A stretch of DNA of 64,000 nucleotides from Turbatrix aceti (lineage: Eukaryota; Nematoda; Chromadorea; Rhabditida; Panagrolaimidae). Shown piece after piece: positions 1 to 13,990 of the stretch (position 1 is its first letter; each line of letters begins with the position of its first letter). Under the pieces are notes generated by a model. That model searched no databases, had not been told where the DNA came from, and saw nothing but the letters and a program-made list of their open reading frames with translations. The stretch lies in the NCBI GenBank assembly GCA_963969345.1, contig OZ017769.1, forward strand, positions 5,149,725-5,213,724. Direction: 5' to 3'. The position numbers were made by a program, and so were the translations under genes.

Positions 1-73
1 TACGATCACATTTTTGGGTATGGGTATCCGATAATACTGTTTTTTATAACGATTTGCAAGTGTCCTTTTTTAG

Positions 74-711
74 ACGATCGCCTTCTGGGTGAACTGTTCC
101 CTCTGCGTGCATTCGGTGACGTTCGGTACAAGTGGACGGCCGATCTCCAGAAGGTCGTCATGTCCCCCCTCGGAATCCAACTCCCGCACGGCCTTCTGAC
201 CCCGCCATACCTCACGGCGCTTCCCGAAGTCTTCTACCACAAGCTGACTCCCAACGACAAATTTCTCGTTCTCGCGAGTGACGGTTTGTGGGACTTTCTG
301 GACTGTGATACGGTAACGCGCCTGATTACGGATCACACGCTCGGTGCCCTCACGCTCAGCCTCTACCAGCCGCCGCCTGAAAGCACGCTTCGGGAGGTAG
401 GCCCTTTTATCCGGCACTTGCCCTGGTTACGATATCTTAAAATTTTTCAGGTGCTGCTCGACTTGGAGCAACGCAAGCTCGGTGAATCGAAGAAACCGCT
501 CGATGACAACTCCGCGACCCACGTCATTCGCCACGCCCTGGGCGGCGTTTCGGGAGGCCAGGATCTGCAGTACAACCGTCTGCGGGAATCCCTGCAGCTA
601 CCCCCCGGCCTCGCTCGGCAGTACCGCGACGACATGACCGTCATCGTCGTCCACTTCAACGAACAGTTTCTACGCCTCGCTGCCGAAGGCGACGATCCCG
701 GTGGACTCTAG
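74..711 (+). CDS. pdp-1: Pyruvate dehydrogenase phosphatase catalytic subunit, 3' part (partial)
   Basis: This is the C-terminal part of a PP2C-family mitochondrial phosphatase that reactivates the pyruvate dehydrogenase complex by dephosphorylating its E1 alpha subunit. The 5' part lies outside the window. Exons are 74-396 and 451-711, ending in TAG. The 54-base intron between them (397-450) is a multiple of three and has no stop, so a naive ORF reads through it. Visible hallmarks are FRAFGDV-like (here PLRAFGDVRYKW), the LASDGLWDFLD metal-site motif near residue 70 of this fragment, and the RDDMTVIVVHF C-terminal Asp motif. The phrase ATHVIRHALGG and the PPGLARQYRDD segment are characteristic of PDP1/PDP2 rather than generic PP2C enzymes. 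Identification is from remembered family sequence. Confidence 0.9.
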
Positions 712-926
712 GACCAAATGCATAGTATAGGAGGCGGCGCCGCGCGTCTGCTGCTGCTGCCAGTTAGACGGGTCTCTGCGACTCAGTACGTCGACCCATT
801 CGGCCGACGATTGCTCAAAACAGATGCCGTTTTTGTACTCTAGCGTGCGTGTGTTTTTTCTTTATCGTACATACAAACAAACAAGGTGAGTGAATGTCTG
901 CCAAGGATGTCTGTCTCGATGATCGA

Positions 927-1454
927 TCACATGCGGCCAGGAGGAGGTCCGTACATGCCCTGGGGCGGTGGGCCGCCCTGCTGCAGGATAAAAGGCTGCC
1001 CGCCTTCGTTGTGCTGCTGCACGATGCCGTTTCGCATCATTCCGGGCGGCGGAGGAGGGCCGTAGTGGTGCGGGTGTGCCGGGTGCATCGGCATGCCATT
1101 GGGCATCCGGGGAGGATAGGCCCCGTGCTGCATGCCGTCGTCCAGCTCCGCCAGCAAGGCGGGATCCACTTCTCGGGCTATGAAATTGAGATTGCGATGC
1201 AGCAACTCCTGGTAGCGGGCAATTTCGTTGGGCGGACCGTTTTGCTTTTGGAGATCGTTGATTGTGGCAATGATGTGGATGTTGTCGGAGAGTAGCCTGA
1301 GCACTGCCTGGTTCTCCGGGAAGATGGGTTGGGGCGGTGTTGTCTGGGGAGGGACAGACTGAGGCCCGGGTGTGCTGACGGACGGTGAAGGCGTGGCAGC
1401 GGCTGACGACGCCACGGATGGCGGTGGCTCGGATTTGACAGAATCGTCCGTCAT
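927..1454 (-). CDS. SS18/SSXT-family protein (BAF chromatin-remodelling subunit homologue)
   Basis: A single-exon ORF of 175 residues. Residues ~45-95 match the SSXT N-terminal homology region: a helix-rich block including NQAVLRLLSDNIHIIATI and RYQELLHRNLNFIA. The tail is rich in Pro, Gly, Met, His and Gln (GPPPPPGMM, QPFILQQGGPPP), like the QPGY region of human SS18, but shorter. SS18 proteins are subunits of SWI/SNF (BAF) complexes and act as transcriptional co-activators in the nucleus. About 20 bases before the ATG on this strand is an acceptor (GTTTTTCAG), consistent with trans-splicing. The next gene upstream on the same strand is lpd-5, about 470 bases away, so a loose operon is possible. 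The family call is from the SSXT block; no close orthologue was checked. Confidence 0.8.
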   Translation of the reverse strand: MTDDSVKSEPPPSVASSAAATPSPSVSTPGPQSVPPQTTPPQPIFPENQAVLRLLSDNIHIIATINDLQKQNGPPNEIARYQELLHRNLNFIAREVDPALLAELDDGMQHGAYPPRMPNGMPMHPAHPHHYGPPPPPGMMRNGIVQQHNEGGQPFILQQGGPPPQGMYGPPPGRM

Positions 1455-1926
1455 ATTGCTTAGAAAAGGCGCTGAAAAACGCGTGATATGGCTTATAAAA
1501 CCGAAAAAAAACGAAATGCGTGGATCGGTAACGAAAATTGGGCCCGGGCTAAAAAATGGGCCTAAAAACTAAAAAAACAACAATTTAGTGTTTTTTTTTT
1601 GCATTCATCGTATTTTTAATGTTTTTTACGCCATTGTAAGTTCAAATAATATTTTTCTGGCTAGAACAAACATTAGAACAAGTTTCAGCACTTTTTAGGC
1701 AAAAAAAGTTGCAGCATAACAAAAAAAAATATTTAAAAAACAAATTTTTGATTCATTGCGTAAAATTTTGGCCTTGAACCGAAAGTGCCGGCTCAATTTT
1801 TGTCCCAGGCGTAAATAAAACAAAAACCATAAAAAACAAGAAATCCAACGGGCATGAACCGTTAAAGCAAAATTCAACAACAACATCCATGTTTCTCAAT
1901 TTACTATACAAATCCACCGAAAAGTC
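1455..1926. other. Intergenic spacer between lpd-5 and the SS18-like gene
   Basis: AT-rich sequence with homopolymer runs of A and T on both strands. I see no gene, RNA or repeat in it beyond the probable 3' untranslated region of lpd-5 and the 5' leader of the SS18-like gene. Confidence 0.5.
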
Positions 1927-2495
1927 CTATTTGCAGCCAGTGCGAGTGCGCTTGTTCCACGAAAAGTTGGCGCCGTACGACTTGGCCTTGATCTGGCGGT
2001 TGTTGGGCTCGTCGACCTCGATGGTCCAGTTGTTCTTGCGGGCAAAGGCGATGGCTTCCTCCTTGGAGGCGAATTTGAGCTGCATCGAGACGTTGCTCAA
2101 CGGATCACCACTGAAAAACAGATTTCATTGGCTTTCAAGTTCGTTAAAAGAACTCACGTGCTAGCCCATCCCATGAGAGGATTTTCCCAGCGCTGACGGT
2201 TATCAAAGTCGATCTTCCAGACCTTGGTGTTGTTCCAGCCGGATTGGGTGGCTTCGCGGGCCGGGCGGTAGATGCGGGCGACGCGCTCGGTCTGGTGCTC
2301 GACCGGAACACCCGAGAGGTCGATGACCTCGTGGGCAAGGTCGGCAGAGACCTCAACGGGGAGCTTCTCCTTCTTTTCGCCGAGAACGTCCTCGATAGAC
2401 TTGCGGACGGCATCGTGAACGCGCAGCACAGGCTGGCTGTCGTTGGCGAGTCCGCGTGCCACGGCAACACGTACTCCGGTAAGGGACCGCAGCAT
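1927..2495 (-). CDS. lpd-5: NADH dehydrogenase [ubiquinone] iron-sulfur protein 4, complex I subunit
   Basis: Accessory subunit NDUFS4 of mitochondrial respiratory complex I. Exons on the minus strand are 2495-2158 and 2110-1927, split by a 47-base intron (2111-2157, GTGAGT...TTTCAG) within the codon following WAS. The spliced product is about 173 residues. It has an N-terminal basic presequence ([15 protein letters not shown]), then the NDUFS4 signatures [42 protein letters not shown] and the near-invariant C-terminus [14 protein letters not shown]. The bases just before the ATG read TTTTTTGCAG then A, so the start codon lies directly behind a probable trans-splice acceptor. C. elegans calls this gene lpd-5 (from memory). 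Confidence 0.95.
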
Positions 2496-6465
<3,970 letters not shown>

Positions 6466-7384
6466 ACAGACATCCCTAGCACCCCCCCCTTCCTCCCTTC
6501 TTTCACGCCACTCATCGAGAAAAAAAGTCTAGTCGAGACACAGCAATCAAAGTTTTAACTGGTACCACGTAGTCACACCTTTTCCATTTCAACGAAGATT
6601 CTCCCATACACGTTTGCCCATTACACGCTGCTGAAAACGGAGTCCAGAGGCTCTGGGTGTCGGGCGCTTGCATGCATGCATCTCTTGTCTCTGTACATAC
6701 ACCCAAGTGGCCGAATTCAAATAAAAACAGCAAAGTTTGTTGACGGGAGCGTTGTGCTCGGTAGCTGTTGTCCCCAGCCAAAGTATATTATCTGCTGGCG
6801 TAGCGTAGGGGTTGGACCCGACTGATAGAACTCTACCGGGGTTGGTAGACTGTGTTCCACCGATTCCGCCTCCGGAGTCGACTTTGACTGAAATTCGAGA
6901 GTTTGAAGAAAATGCACACTTTTTTTGGGTTAAAATTCCCTATTTTGAACAATTCTCAGAAAATTTTTAGAAAAATAGCAATTTTTAGTGTGTTTATAAA
7001 AAATTGCTTACATTTTTTTAAAAGTATTTTTTAATTCGGCACATTTGGGTCAAAAGAGTCAAATTTGGGTCAAAAAGTGGCGACTTACTTAGAGTCAAAT
7101 TTTCACTCAAAGTCGGAATTGAAATTTGAAAGGGCGTTGAAGTTGAAAAAATATTTTGCTTTGTTTTACGGTAATTTTTGTAAAATTTGAACAATTTTTT
7201 TTACAACTCAAATCTTTGTTAAAAATCCGAACTTTTTTTGTTTTTTTTTTGTAAAACGAGAAAAGTCGAAATTCAGACACAAGAAAACGCATTTTTTATG
7301 AACAAAATGTCTTCGAATTTTTTTCGGCTAGCGATGCCGAATTTTTTTTCACCCGACCAAATTTTATGCCTTGGGTTGCAGGCA
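6466..7384. other. Spacer between ARHGAP39-like gene and CDKAL1
   Basis: The proximal part is probably the 3' untranslated region of the RhoGAP gene. The rest is AT-rich with long T runs and ends in an acceptor (GGGTTGCAG) four bases before the CDKAL1 ATG. No additional gene or repeat is recognised. Confidence 0.4.
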
Positions 7385-9014
7385 ATGACCGACATCGAAG
7401 ACACGCCTGAAACCGCGGGCCAACGCCCGGCAGGCGAGCGTCAGATCCGGGTTCGGACGAGGCGAAAATCGCCAGCGCCGGTGACGGATTCTCTGCTGCC
7501 GTGGACGAGGACCGTCTTTCTCCGGACCTGGGGCTGCGCGCACAACGGCTCGGACTCCGAGTACATGGGCGGTCTCCTGCAGGCCGCCGGCTTCACAGTT
7601 TCGGCGGATCGCGATGCATCTGACGTCTGGCTGCTCAACTCGTGCACCGTCAAAACGCCCTCCGAAAACCAGCTGGAGAATCTCGTACGCGAAGGCCGGA
7701 GTCGGGGCAAGTGTGTGGTCGTCGCGGGCTGCGTCTCGCAGGCGTCGCCGAGCGAGGGCTTCCTCAAGGACGTCTCCATCGTCGGCGTCAAGCAGATCTC
7801 GCAGATCGTGACCGTCGTCGAGGAAGCGCTGGCCGGCCACGTCGTCCGACTGCTCTCGATGCGCTCCAAAGACACGCCCAACCTCCGGCTGCCCAAGATG
7901 CGCAAAAACGAGCGCATCGAGATCCTCGCCATCAACAGCGGCTGCCTCAACGCGTGCACGTACTGCAAGACGAAGCAGGCCCGCGGAAACCTCCAATCTT
8001 ATCCGCTCGAGGATCTCGTCGAACAGGCCAGGGCCGCCTTCGTCGAGGACGGCTGCCGCGAGCTCTGGCTCACTTCTGAAGATCTCGGTGCCTGGGGCAG
8101 GGACATTGATCTCGTCCTGCCGGATCTCCTGAGCGCGCTGGTCAAGGTCGTGCCCGAGGGCTGCATGGTTCGACTGGGCATGACCAACCCTCCCTACATC
8201 CTGGACCACCTCGAGGTTTGTTTTTCTGACTTTTTCGTGGCGAGAGTCGTCCAATCCAAATCGTTGCAGGACATTGCCGAAATCCTCCGGCACCCCAGAG
8301 TTTACTCGTTCCTCCACATCCCAGTGCAGTCAGGGAGCGATGCGGTGCTCACCGACATGAAACGCGAATACTCGCGGGAGCACTTCTGCCGAATCGCCGA
8401 TTACATGATTGAAAAGTGAGTTTTTAGGGGTCCTGAAGCGAAAACGCCCGTTTAATGTGGATCCTTCATTCAGCGTGCCGGGGATATACATCGCAACGGA
8501 CTTCATCTGCGCCTTTCCCACCGAGACCCCCGAGGATTTCGAAGAATCCATGGAACTCGTCCGCAAGTACCGTTTCCCGTCACTCTTCATCAACCAGTTC
8601 TACCCCCGCCCCGGCACCCCCGCGGCCAGGCTCAAAAAAATAGACACCGTCGAGGCGAGACGACGGACCGCCGCCATGACCGCCCTCTTCCACTCGTATT
8701 CCCGCTACGGCACAGATCGCATCGGCACCGAGCATCACGTGCTCATCTGCGAGAAGGCCAGCGACGGCAAGCACTACGTCGGCCACAACAAGAGCTACGA
8801 GCACATCCTCGTGCCGCAGCCGGCCGACGGCAGCAGTCTCCTCGGTCAGTGGGTCGACGTCAGGGTCACGGAGGTCAGCAAGTTCTACATGAAGAGCCAC
8901 ATCGTCGGCGAGAAGGGCAGGGCCAAGAACAGGATCCTGACGACCATGGCGCTGGCACCGCTCCTTGCAGCCCTCATCTACTTGTTTTTGCTCAAGATGC
9001 AGGCACTTTTTTAA
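7385..9014 (+). CDS. cdkal-1: Threonylcarbamoyladenosine tRNA methylthiotransferase, CDKAL1 type
   Basis: Radical-SAM enzyme that converts t6A37 to ms2t6A37 in lysine tRNA, normally ER-anchored. Exons are 7385-8215, 8270-8415 and 8474-9014 (505 residues). The first intron is 54 bases and stop-free, so an ORF search fuses exons 1 and 2. Domains: an N-terminal MTTase/UPF0004 domain with FLRTWGCAHNGSDSEY, NSCTVKTPSENQ and VVAGCVSQ; the radical-SAM CxxxCxxC cluster motif in SGCLNACTYCKTK (Cys ~186, 190, 193); VRLGMTNPPYILDHLE; FLHIPVQSGSD; FINQFYPRPGTPAA; a TRAM-like region; and a C-terminal hydrophobic anchor ending in PLLAALIYLFLLKM. The tail anchor separates CDKAL1 from bacterial MtaB/MiaB. 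The ATG lies just after a GTTGCAG acceptor. Confidence 0.95.
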
Positions 9015-9049
9015 TACGGCTCACACGAAATTGTTGATTTGATAAATTT

Positions 9050-10450
9050 TGAGGTCAAAGTGTACTTTTGATTAATTCAAGAACTTCGTCGTGGGTACGT
9101 TGAACGGGCAAAGGACAGATCTTCCGGTGGGCTTCGTAGCAGTCGGTTGTTTGGCAAAAAGCGGAGCACTTGTCGCAAATCTTGGCTTTAGATTCCGGAG
9201 TCGGCTTGAAACAACGAGAAGGTTCGCCTTTGCACAGGCATATTGGGCAGTGCCGTTCGCAGTCATGATCATCTGGTTCAAAAAGAAAGCATTCGAAGCA
9301 GAAATCATTCCACTTAAACAAAAATGAATGTTATTTGACAATAAATACAATTTTTAACACAAATTGCGTTTATGCCGAAATTAGACAAAATAGTAAATTC
9401 TAAAACCTACATTTTTTGTTTTAACAGAAACCGGAGAAAATCTTTGGGATACCGAGTCGTAGATAACTATATGAGGGCGGTAATCTACCGGAAAGTCTTC
9501 GGGAAGATTAGTCAAGATAATGCGAAGTGAAGCATCAAAAATAACAAAAAGATTGATGCAGAGTAGGTGCTGCAAAATTAATCTCATTCGAATGAATAAT
9601 CCTGTCGACATCTGTAAGCGATAACGGATACTGCTGAGTTGTTGACAAAATTAGACCGGACAACAAATCGTTGGTCCAGTTATCAATATTATCATTTGAC
9701 GGTGTATCAACGTATTTGCCTCCCCAAGAACTAGCCGATGCGTGAAAAAAGTTTTTTTGGTCAGAAATATGTTTGTACTCGTCGTAATATCTTTTGGCAT
9801 ATTTTTTGACCGTCTCAACTGTGCCGTTGATAATTTCAGACGGCGGAGCGGGTTTTCCTGGCTCAAATTCTTCTTCCGCTACCAATTCGACGTCAGCAAT
9901 GGCAGGCAAATTGGCGGTCTTTTTTTCGTATTCATGGATGATATTAGCGATGCGTTCCTTCTTTTCGCCTTCTAATTCCTCGTGTTTCTCATCAATTTCG
10001 ACCTTGACAACATCGATGCGTTTGACCATTTCTTTATTGTATGTCGACAACAGTTCTCGGCGTTGCGCCAGTTCGGACATTCTTTTAATAAACTGGATAT
10101 AAGCATCACATCCTACAGTAACTTTTGACATTTGAACTAAAAAGGAATATTTGGTGATCCTGAAGCTTTGTAGTGGAATCAACTCACTGTGAACTTTCGC
10201 AAGAGCAGCATCGATTGATTTAAGGGTGCTCGGTAGCGTAGACATGGCAAGCGGACGACTTGGGTGTAAAAATTTGATATCACTGACGCAACTAGCTGTA
10301 AACTGCTCATTTTAAGCATGTCAATCAACCTGTACAAGGGGAGGTGCATGCATATATGAACACTAAACACTTTTACCAGAACTGTGCGTCGTGGAATGTC
10401 AACTGATTACACATCTTGTGACGGTTAATGTCTGTAAACGTTGCAAAATG
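9050..10450 (-). repeat. Segmental duplication unit, copy A
   Basis: The unit resembles 46450-47822 from just below the stop codon of the Cys-rich gene to about 200 bases upstream of its start. Shared upstream landmarks on the plus strand are TGATATCACTGAC, AACTAGCTGTAA, CTGCTCATTTTAAGCATGTC and AACTGTGCGTC. Both copies have the same orientation. Resemblance in the untranslated flanks shows that a genomic segment, not only a coding sequence, was copied. Confidence 0.85.
9055..10245 (-). pseudogene. Unknown coiled-coil/Cys-rich protein gene, copy A (apparently frameshifted)
   Basis: Unrecognised gene with the same three-exon layout as the intact copy at 46453-47611. Exons on the minus strand are 10245-10188, 10136-9411 and 9312-9055. 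Exon 1 encodes MSTLPSTLKSIDAALAK. Exon 2 encodes a charged helical stretch (KRIDVVKVEIDEKHEELE), then KKYAKRYYDEYKHISDQ and DNIDNWTNDLLSG. Exon 3 (258 bases) encodes a Cys-rich end containing FCFECFLFEPDDHDCERHC, CPICLCKGEP and CDKCSAFC. Against the intact copy, exon 2 is 16 bases longer, with an insertion around 9560-9585 after the codons for IIHSN. This shifts the frame and leads to a premature stop. The inserted bases contain an ATTTTGCAG acceptor-like string, so a weak 40-base intron (GTCGAC...TTTGCAG) could restore the frame by removing about eight codons. I favour a recent pseudogene, without proof. Confidence 0.55.
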
Positions 10451-10793
10451 CAACTTTTTCTTAGCATTGATTAAAAAAGTGAAAAAAGTGAAAAAGTGTT
10501 TGCACAAAATGATAGAAATTGGGGAGTGCGTTGTACCTCAAAATTCCCATGCTGAACCCAACGGCAACAAACGCAAAATCGAAATCTCCAAAATTGCCAA
10601 TGGCACTAAATATCAGCATACATAACATTTTTGTTACTTTCCGCATTACTTTGCTCCACGTTACTCTTTTTTTACGGTAAAACAAACTTGTATATTTATT
10701 ACTTGCGTTCGAGATCACAAAATTATCTAACCTCGAAGCCATACAACACTGCAACAGTCTTTAAAGTGTCATCGTGGCCCCCCTTGCAAGTCA
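10246..10793. other. Spacer between Cys-rich copy A and LSM12
   Basis: The left ~200 bases belong to the duplicated segment. The rest (about 10450-10793) is AT-rich and I recognise nothing in it. Confidence 0.4.
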
Positions 10794-11399
10794 TCAAACA
10801 GTCATTTTTTCACCGATGATTTTTTGAATCTTGCCGAGAGCAAGTGGATTTTGACTGACGCAACTCTCGACTGTGTAGGGTCGCTCGATTGTGACAGCAC
10901 CGATGGCGATGGAATTCTCGTCTTCGACGGTGTACGGCAAGCTGTTCTCGTCCAGGATGCTCCTCAGTTTCTCGAACCTGGCTTGAATGTCTTCATCGGT
11001 GAACTGCTGCTCCGCTTTACGCGTCATAATCTTGGCAATGATAGCCTGGAGCTTGTCATCGTTGGGCACGTAGTTGGCGGATACCGGGAAGGGGCCCTCG
11101 GTCAGGTCGTGCACTTCTTGGATCGACGTTCCCGGGATGAACAGAAGATGGGATACGTTACCTAAAAATTAGGCGCGCGTGCCAACAGTCAGTTTTTTTA
11201 ATGTTTGCAGTAAATTTTTACCTTCGACGAACTGCACAAGGCCCAAGAAGCCAGAATCCGGATCGTAGGCAACCACGTTGCCGCTGACCGTCGTTTCGAC
11301 CTTTTTGTCCTTGCGATCGCCCGGCACGATGTCCACCTCCACCGGCATGCCGATCGCCGCGAGGTTTTGCAGAGAGGTCGATTCTTGGGAAAACGCCAT
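10794..11399 (-). CDS. lsm-12: LSM12-like protein (LSm fold plus anticodon-binding-like AD domain)
   Basis: Two exons on the minus strand, 11399-11222 and 11161-10794, give 181 residues. The intron (11162-11221) is 60 bases. The N-terminal half resembles the LSm-like domain of LSM12 (GMPVEVDIVPGD, then SGNVVAYDPDSGFLGLVQF). The C-terminal half matches the AD domain: FEKLRSILDENSLPYTVED, then IAIGAVTIERPYTVESC, corresponding to the VVIxPPYxVENC signature of human LSM12. LSM12 proteins bind RNA and ataxin-2 partners and take part in translation and clock regulation in animals. The start ATG follows GGTTTCAG directly, a probable trans-splice site. A palindromic repeat lies just upstream. The similarity is from memory, but the two-domain order is distinctive. 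Confidence 0.85.
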
Positions 11400-11448
11400 C
11401 TGAAACCGTCGCCTAACATGGAAAGTGTCAGAGTTCTTTTTGTAATTT

Positions 11449-11993
11449 CTTGAATCTGACTTTGCCAAAAGTTTGATTTTACTATGAAAAGTTTATACTG
11501 AAAAATTCAGTTGCACCGCTCATGATCTGACAGAGTTACGGTAGTCGGAAATCACGTTTTTGCCCTTTTCGACGATTTTTGGCATATTCTAGCTAACGAA
11601 ACAACAGCATTTCCAGAACCAAGGTGTACATCAATCAACGTAGTTTTTGATGGAGAATCTGATAAAAATATAGGGTTGCTACATTGAAAAATGCCGAAAC
11701 CAATGTTGCCATTGTGACCTCTTTTCAAATGCAAATTTCGGCATTTTTAAGGTGGCAAACCTAAATTTTTATATTTTTAACTGATTCTCCATAAAAAAAC
11801 TGCGTCGATTGATATACACCCTGGTTCTGGAAATGCCGTAGTTCGTTAGCTAGAACGTGCCAAAAATCGTCGAAAATGGCAAAAACGCGATTTCCGACTA
11901 CCGTAACTTTGTTATATCAAGAGCGGTGCAACTGAATTTTTAAGTATACACTTTTATTAGTAAACTCGAGCTTTTGGCAAAGTCAGATTCAAG
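11449..11993. repeat. 545-base palindromic element (MITE-like, long inverted repeats)
   Basis: Two arms of about 250 bases are imperfect reverse complements around a centre near 11720. The outer ends are CTTGAATCTGAC (11449-11460) and GTCAGATTCAAG (11982-11993). Further matched blocks are CAGTTGCACCGCTC / GAGCGGTGCAACTG, TACGGTAGTCGGAAATC / GATTTCCGACTACCGTA and CATTTCCAGAACCA / TGGTTCTGGAAATG. There is no coding capacity. The structure suits a foldback or palindromic miniature inverted-repeat transposable element between lsm-12 and tmem-39. I could not identify a clean target-site duplication by eye. Confidence 0.85.
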
Positions 11994-12148
11994 CGTCCAA
12001 TTCGTCGCGATAGAAACATTCATCGGATTGAGCCGTTTTGCATCAGTGAAAGTCACCGTAACCCAATTGCACTTTATAACCCTGGTATGCCCAAAATCTG
12101 AGAATATAACGATAAAATGTGGCCAATCAGCACTGGTAATAGTAATAA

Positions 12149-13990
12149 TTATTTGGTGGCACTGGCAGTGTCCACGAGTCCTTCATTGGAGTCTTCGCGT
12201 CTCTGTTCTTGAAACATGTTGTACCAGAGGTCCATGTCGTCCTTGGTAGGGTTATAGATGCGTCCCATGACGACGCGGTCCTTGAAAAGCTTGCTGAGCA
12301 GGAGGTAGTTGGCGAACATGAGCAGCACGAGGGTAACAATGTGCTGCCAGTCGGTGGTCAGCATCAGCAGCCAGAACTGGAAAAGCACGACGCCGAATTC
12401 AAAGTAGCAGAAAATGGTTAAAACGCGGATTGGCGAGTTGAAAAGTCTCTGAAACGATCAAACTGAGTTCTACATGGCTCAAAAGTGCCCGGCAACATAC
12501 AAACATGATGGCATGCGTCGCGCTGTCCGGCAGACTGACGTTGCCCGCCGTGAACCAGCGTCGCTTGTAGAATTTTTGCTTGTAGACGACGATTTCCGCG
12601 GCCTGAGCGTGCGCGCCCTCGTCGAACTCCATGACGTGGTCGAAGACGGCCGGGCCACCGACGCAGGGCTCCCAGAGGCCGAGGTGGTCGGCGCAAGTGC
12701 TCAGCAGGTGGACGTAGTGCATCGGCACGAGATACGTGAAGTAGATAGAAAACGAGGTGAGGAAGACGATGGCGAAGATCTGCGCTACCCACGAGTAGTT
12801 GATCAGCATGTACTGCGCGGTACCGAATGTCGATTTTTGCTGCAAGACCTCATTTGACAGGCGCCCAAAGAAAAGCAAAAACCGGGATGAGCAAACTGCC
12901 GTTTTTTTCTGTTCGGGAACAAAAAACAAAAAAAATTATAGTCAAATGCGTAAAACTTTCGTCTTTCGGGTGGAAAAACGTAAACTTGGGTAATTTCTGC
13001 GTTTTCTCGTTGAGAGTAACAGTTTTCCTATAATTTTTCCTGGCAAAATTTGAAAAACGTTTTTTTTTTGCAATTTTTGTCAAACAACATCGATTTACCC
13101 TAATTTTAGGCCAATTGTTGTTCGTTTCATTTGTTCGGATATTTTGTTTGTTCGCGAACAAATAAAATTTAAAAAATGTGTTCGTCAACGAACGGGAACG
13201 TTCGCCGAACCCCCAGCAAAAAACTCACGGGCACAAAGACCACAGGCAGGTAGATGGACAGGTAGGCAGTCATAAATCCGACAAAAATAGAAAACTTGAG
13301 ACGATTGAAGAAATCATGGGCCAGAAAATCAGCCTCGGCGCGGATATCGCGGGCACTCGCCGTCTGGCACTTGTGCGTGTATTTTTCAAAGTCGAGGAGC
13401 GTGTTCGCGCGTGCAACGGCCCGGACGTAGGCGATCGGGCTTCCCAGCAGTCGGTCGGACAGCGAGCCAGGAGTAAAGGCATCCGCCAGGTAGTCTTCCT
13501 TCCGGACACCGTCAAAATTGATCCAGAGCGTGAACGCGTAAACAAAAAGCGGAATCGCAAAGTAGACCATCGCCATGAAAGAAAACTCGACGTAAACCCG
13601 GGAAAAACTGAAGATGAAGCTCGTAAAGACCATTGTGAAGATGGGCGTCTTGAGAACGGCGTATTCGACGATGCTGAATGGCACGGACTCTTTGCCCTGA
13701 GTGAGGAAGTTGAAAAGATCCGAGATCGTATTCCAGAAGCACCGAGTCACCCGTACGCCCAGCATGAGGCCGATGCACGACAGGAGGTACGGATTGATCA
13801 TGTAGTACTTGAGCGACGTCGGCCAGTAGCTCTTGGGCAGCCACCAGAGGGTCTTGTAGAGGTTGAGGTACTGCAGGAAGAGCGCCAGAACCGAGTACAG
13901 GAAGAGCGTGCACTCGAAGAACAACTCGCCCTGCGCGACCGGCAAATCCGGCCACGCTTTGTGCAGACTGACCTTATTCAGGCTGAACAT
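12149..13990 (-). CDS. tmem-39: TMEM39 family multipass ER membrane protein
   Basis: Minus-strand exons are 13990-13229, 12839-12501 and 12448-12149, giving 466 residues with all introns in phase 0. The protein is strongly hydrophobic with about eight candidate membrane segments. TMEM39 signatures are ELFFECTLFLYSVLALFLQY, LNLYKTLWWLPKSYWP, a central loop, then NYSWVAQIFAIVFLT, CADHLGLWEP and the C-terminal LLLSKLFKDRVVMGRIYNP. TMEM39A/TMEM-39 is an ER protein implicated in COPII-dependent collagen secretion and ER homeostasis. The ATG at 13990 follows a CTTTTTTTAG acceptor by four bases; a Met 18 codons upstream exists only if that T-rich stretch is read through. The 389-base second intron carries copies of the GTTCG-type dispersed repeat. 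Confidence 0.92.
12960..13215. repeat. GTTCGCGAAC-type dispersed repeat inside a tmem-39 intron
   Basis: Contains GTTTGTTCGCGAACAAA and TTCGTCAACGAACGGGAACG near its right end, preceded by GGAAAAACGTAAACTTGGG and TAACAGTTTTCC. The latter blocks recur at about 14440-14500. Related copies occur at 14270-14640, 20490-20830, 22670-22700 and 23780-24195. Confidence 0.6.

Noticed and set aside
7364..8317. 317-codon minus-strand ORF opposite CDKAL1
   Set aside because: Mirror of a GC-rich coding exon; the plus-strand frame has the radical-SAM motifs and correct splice sites.
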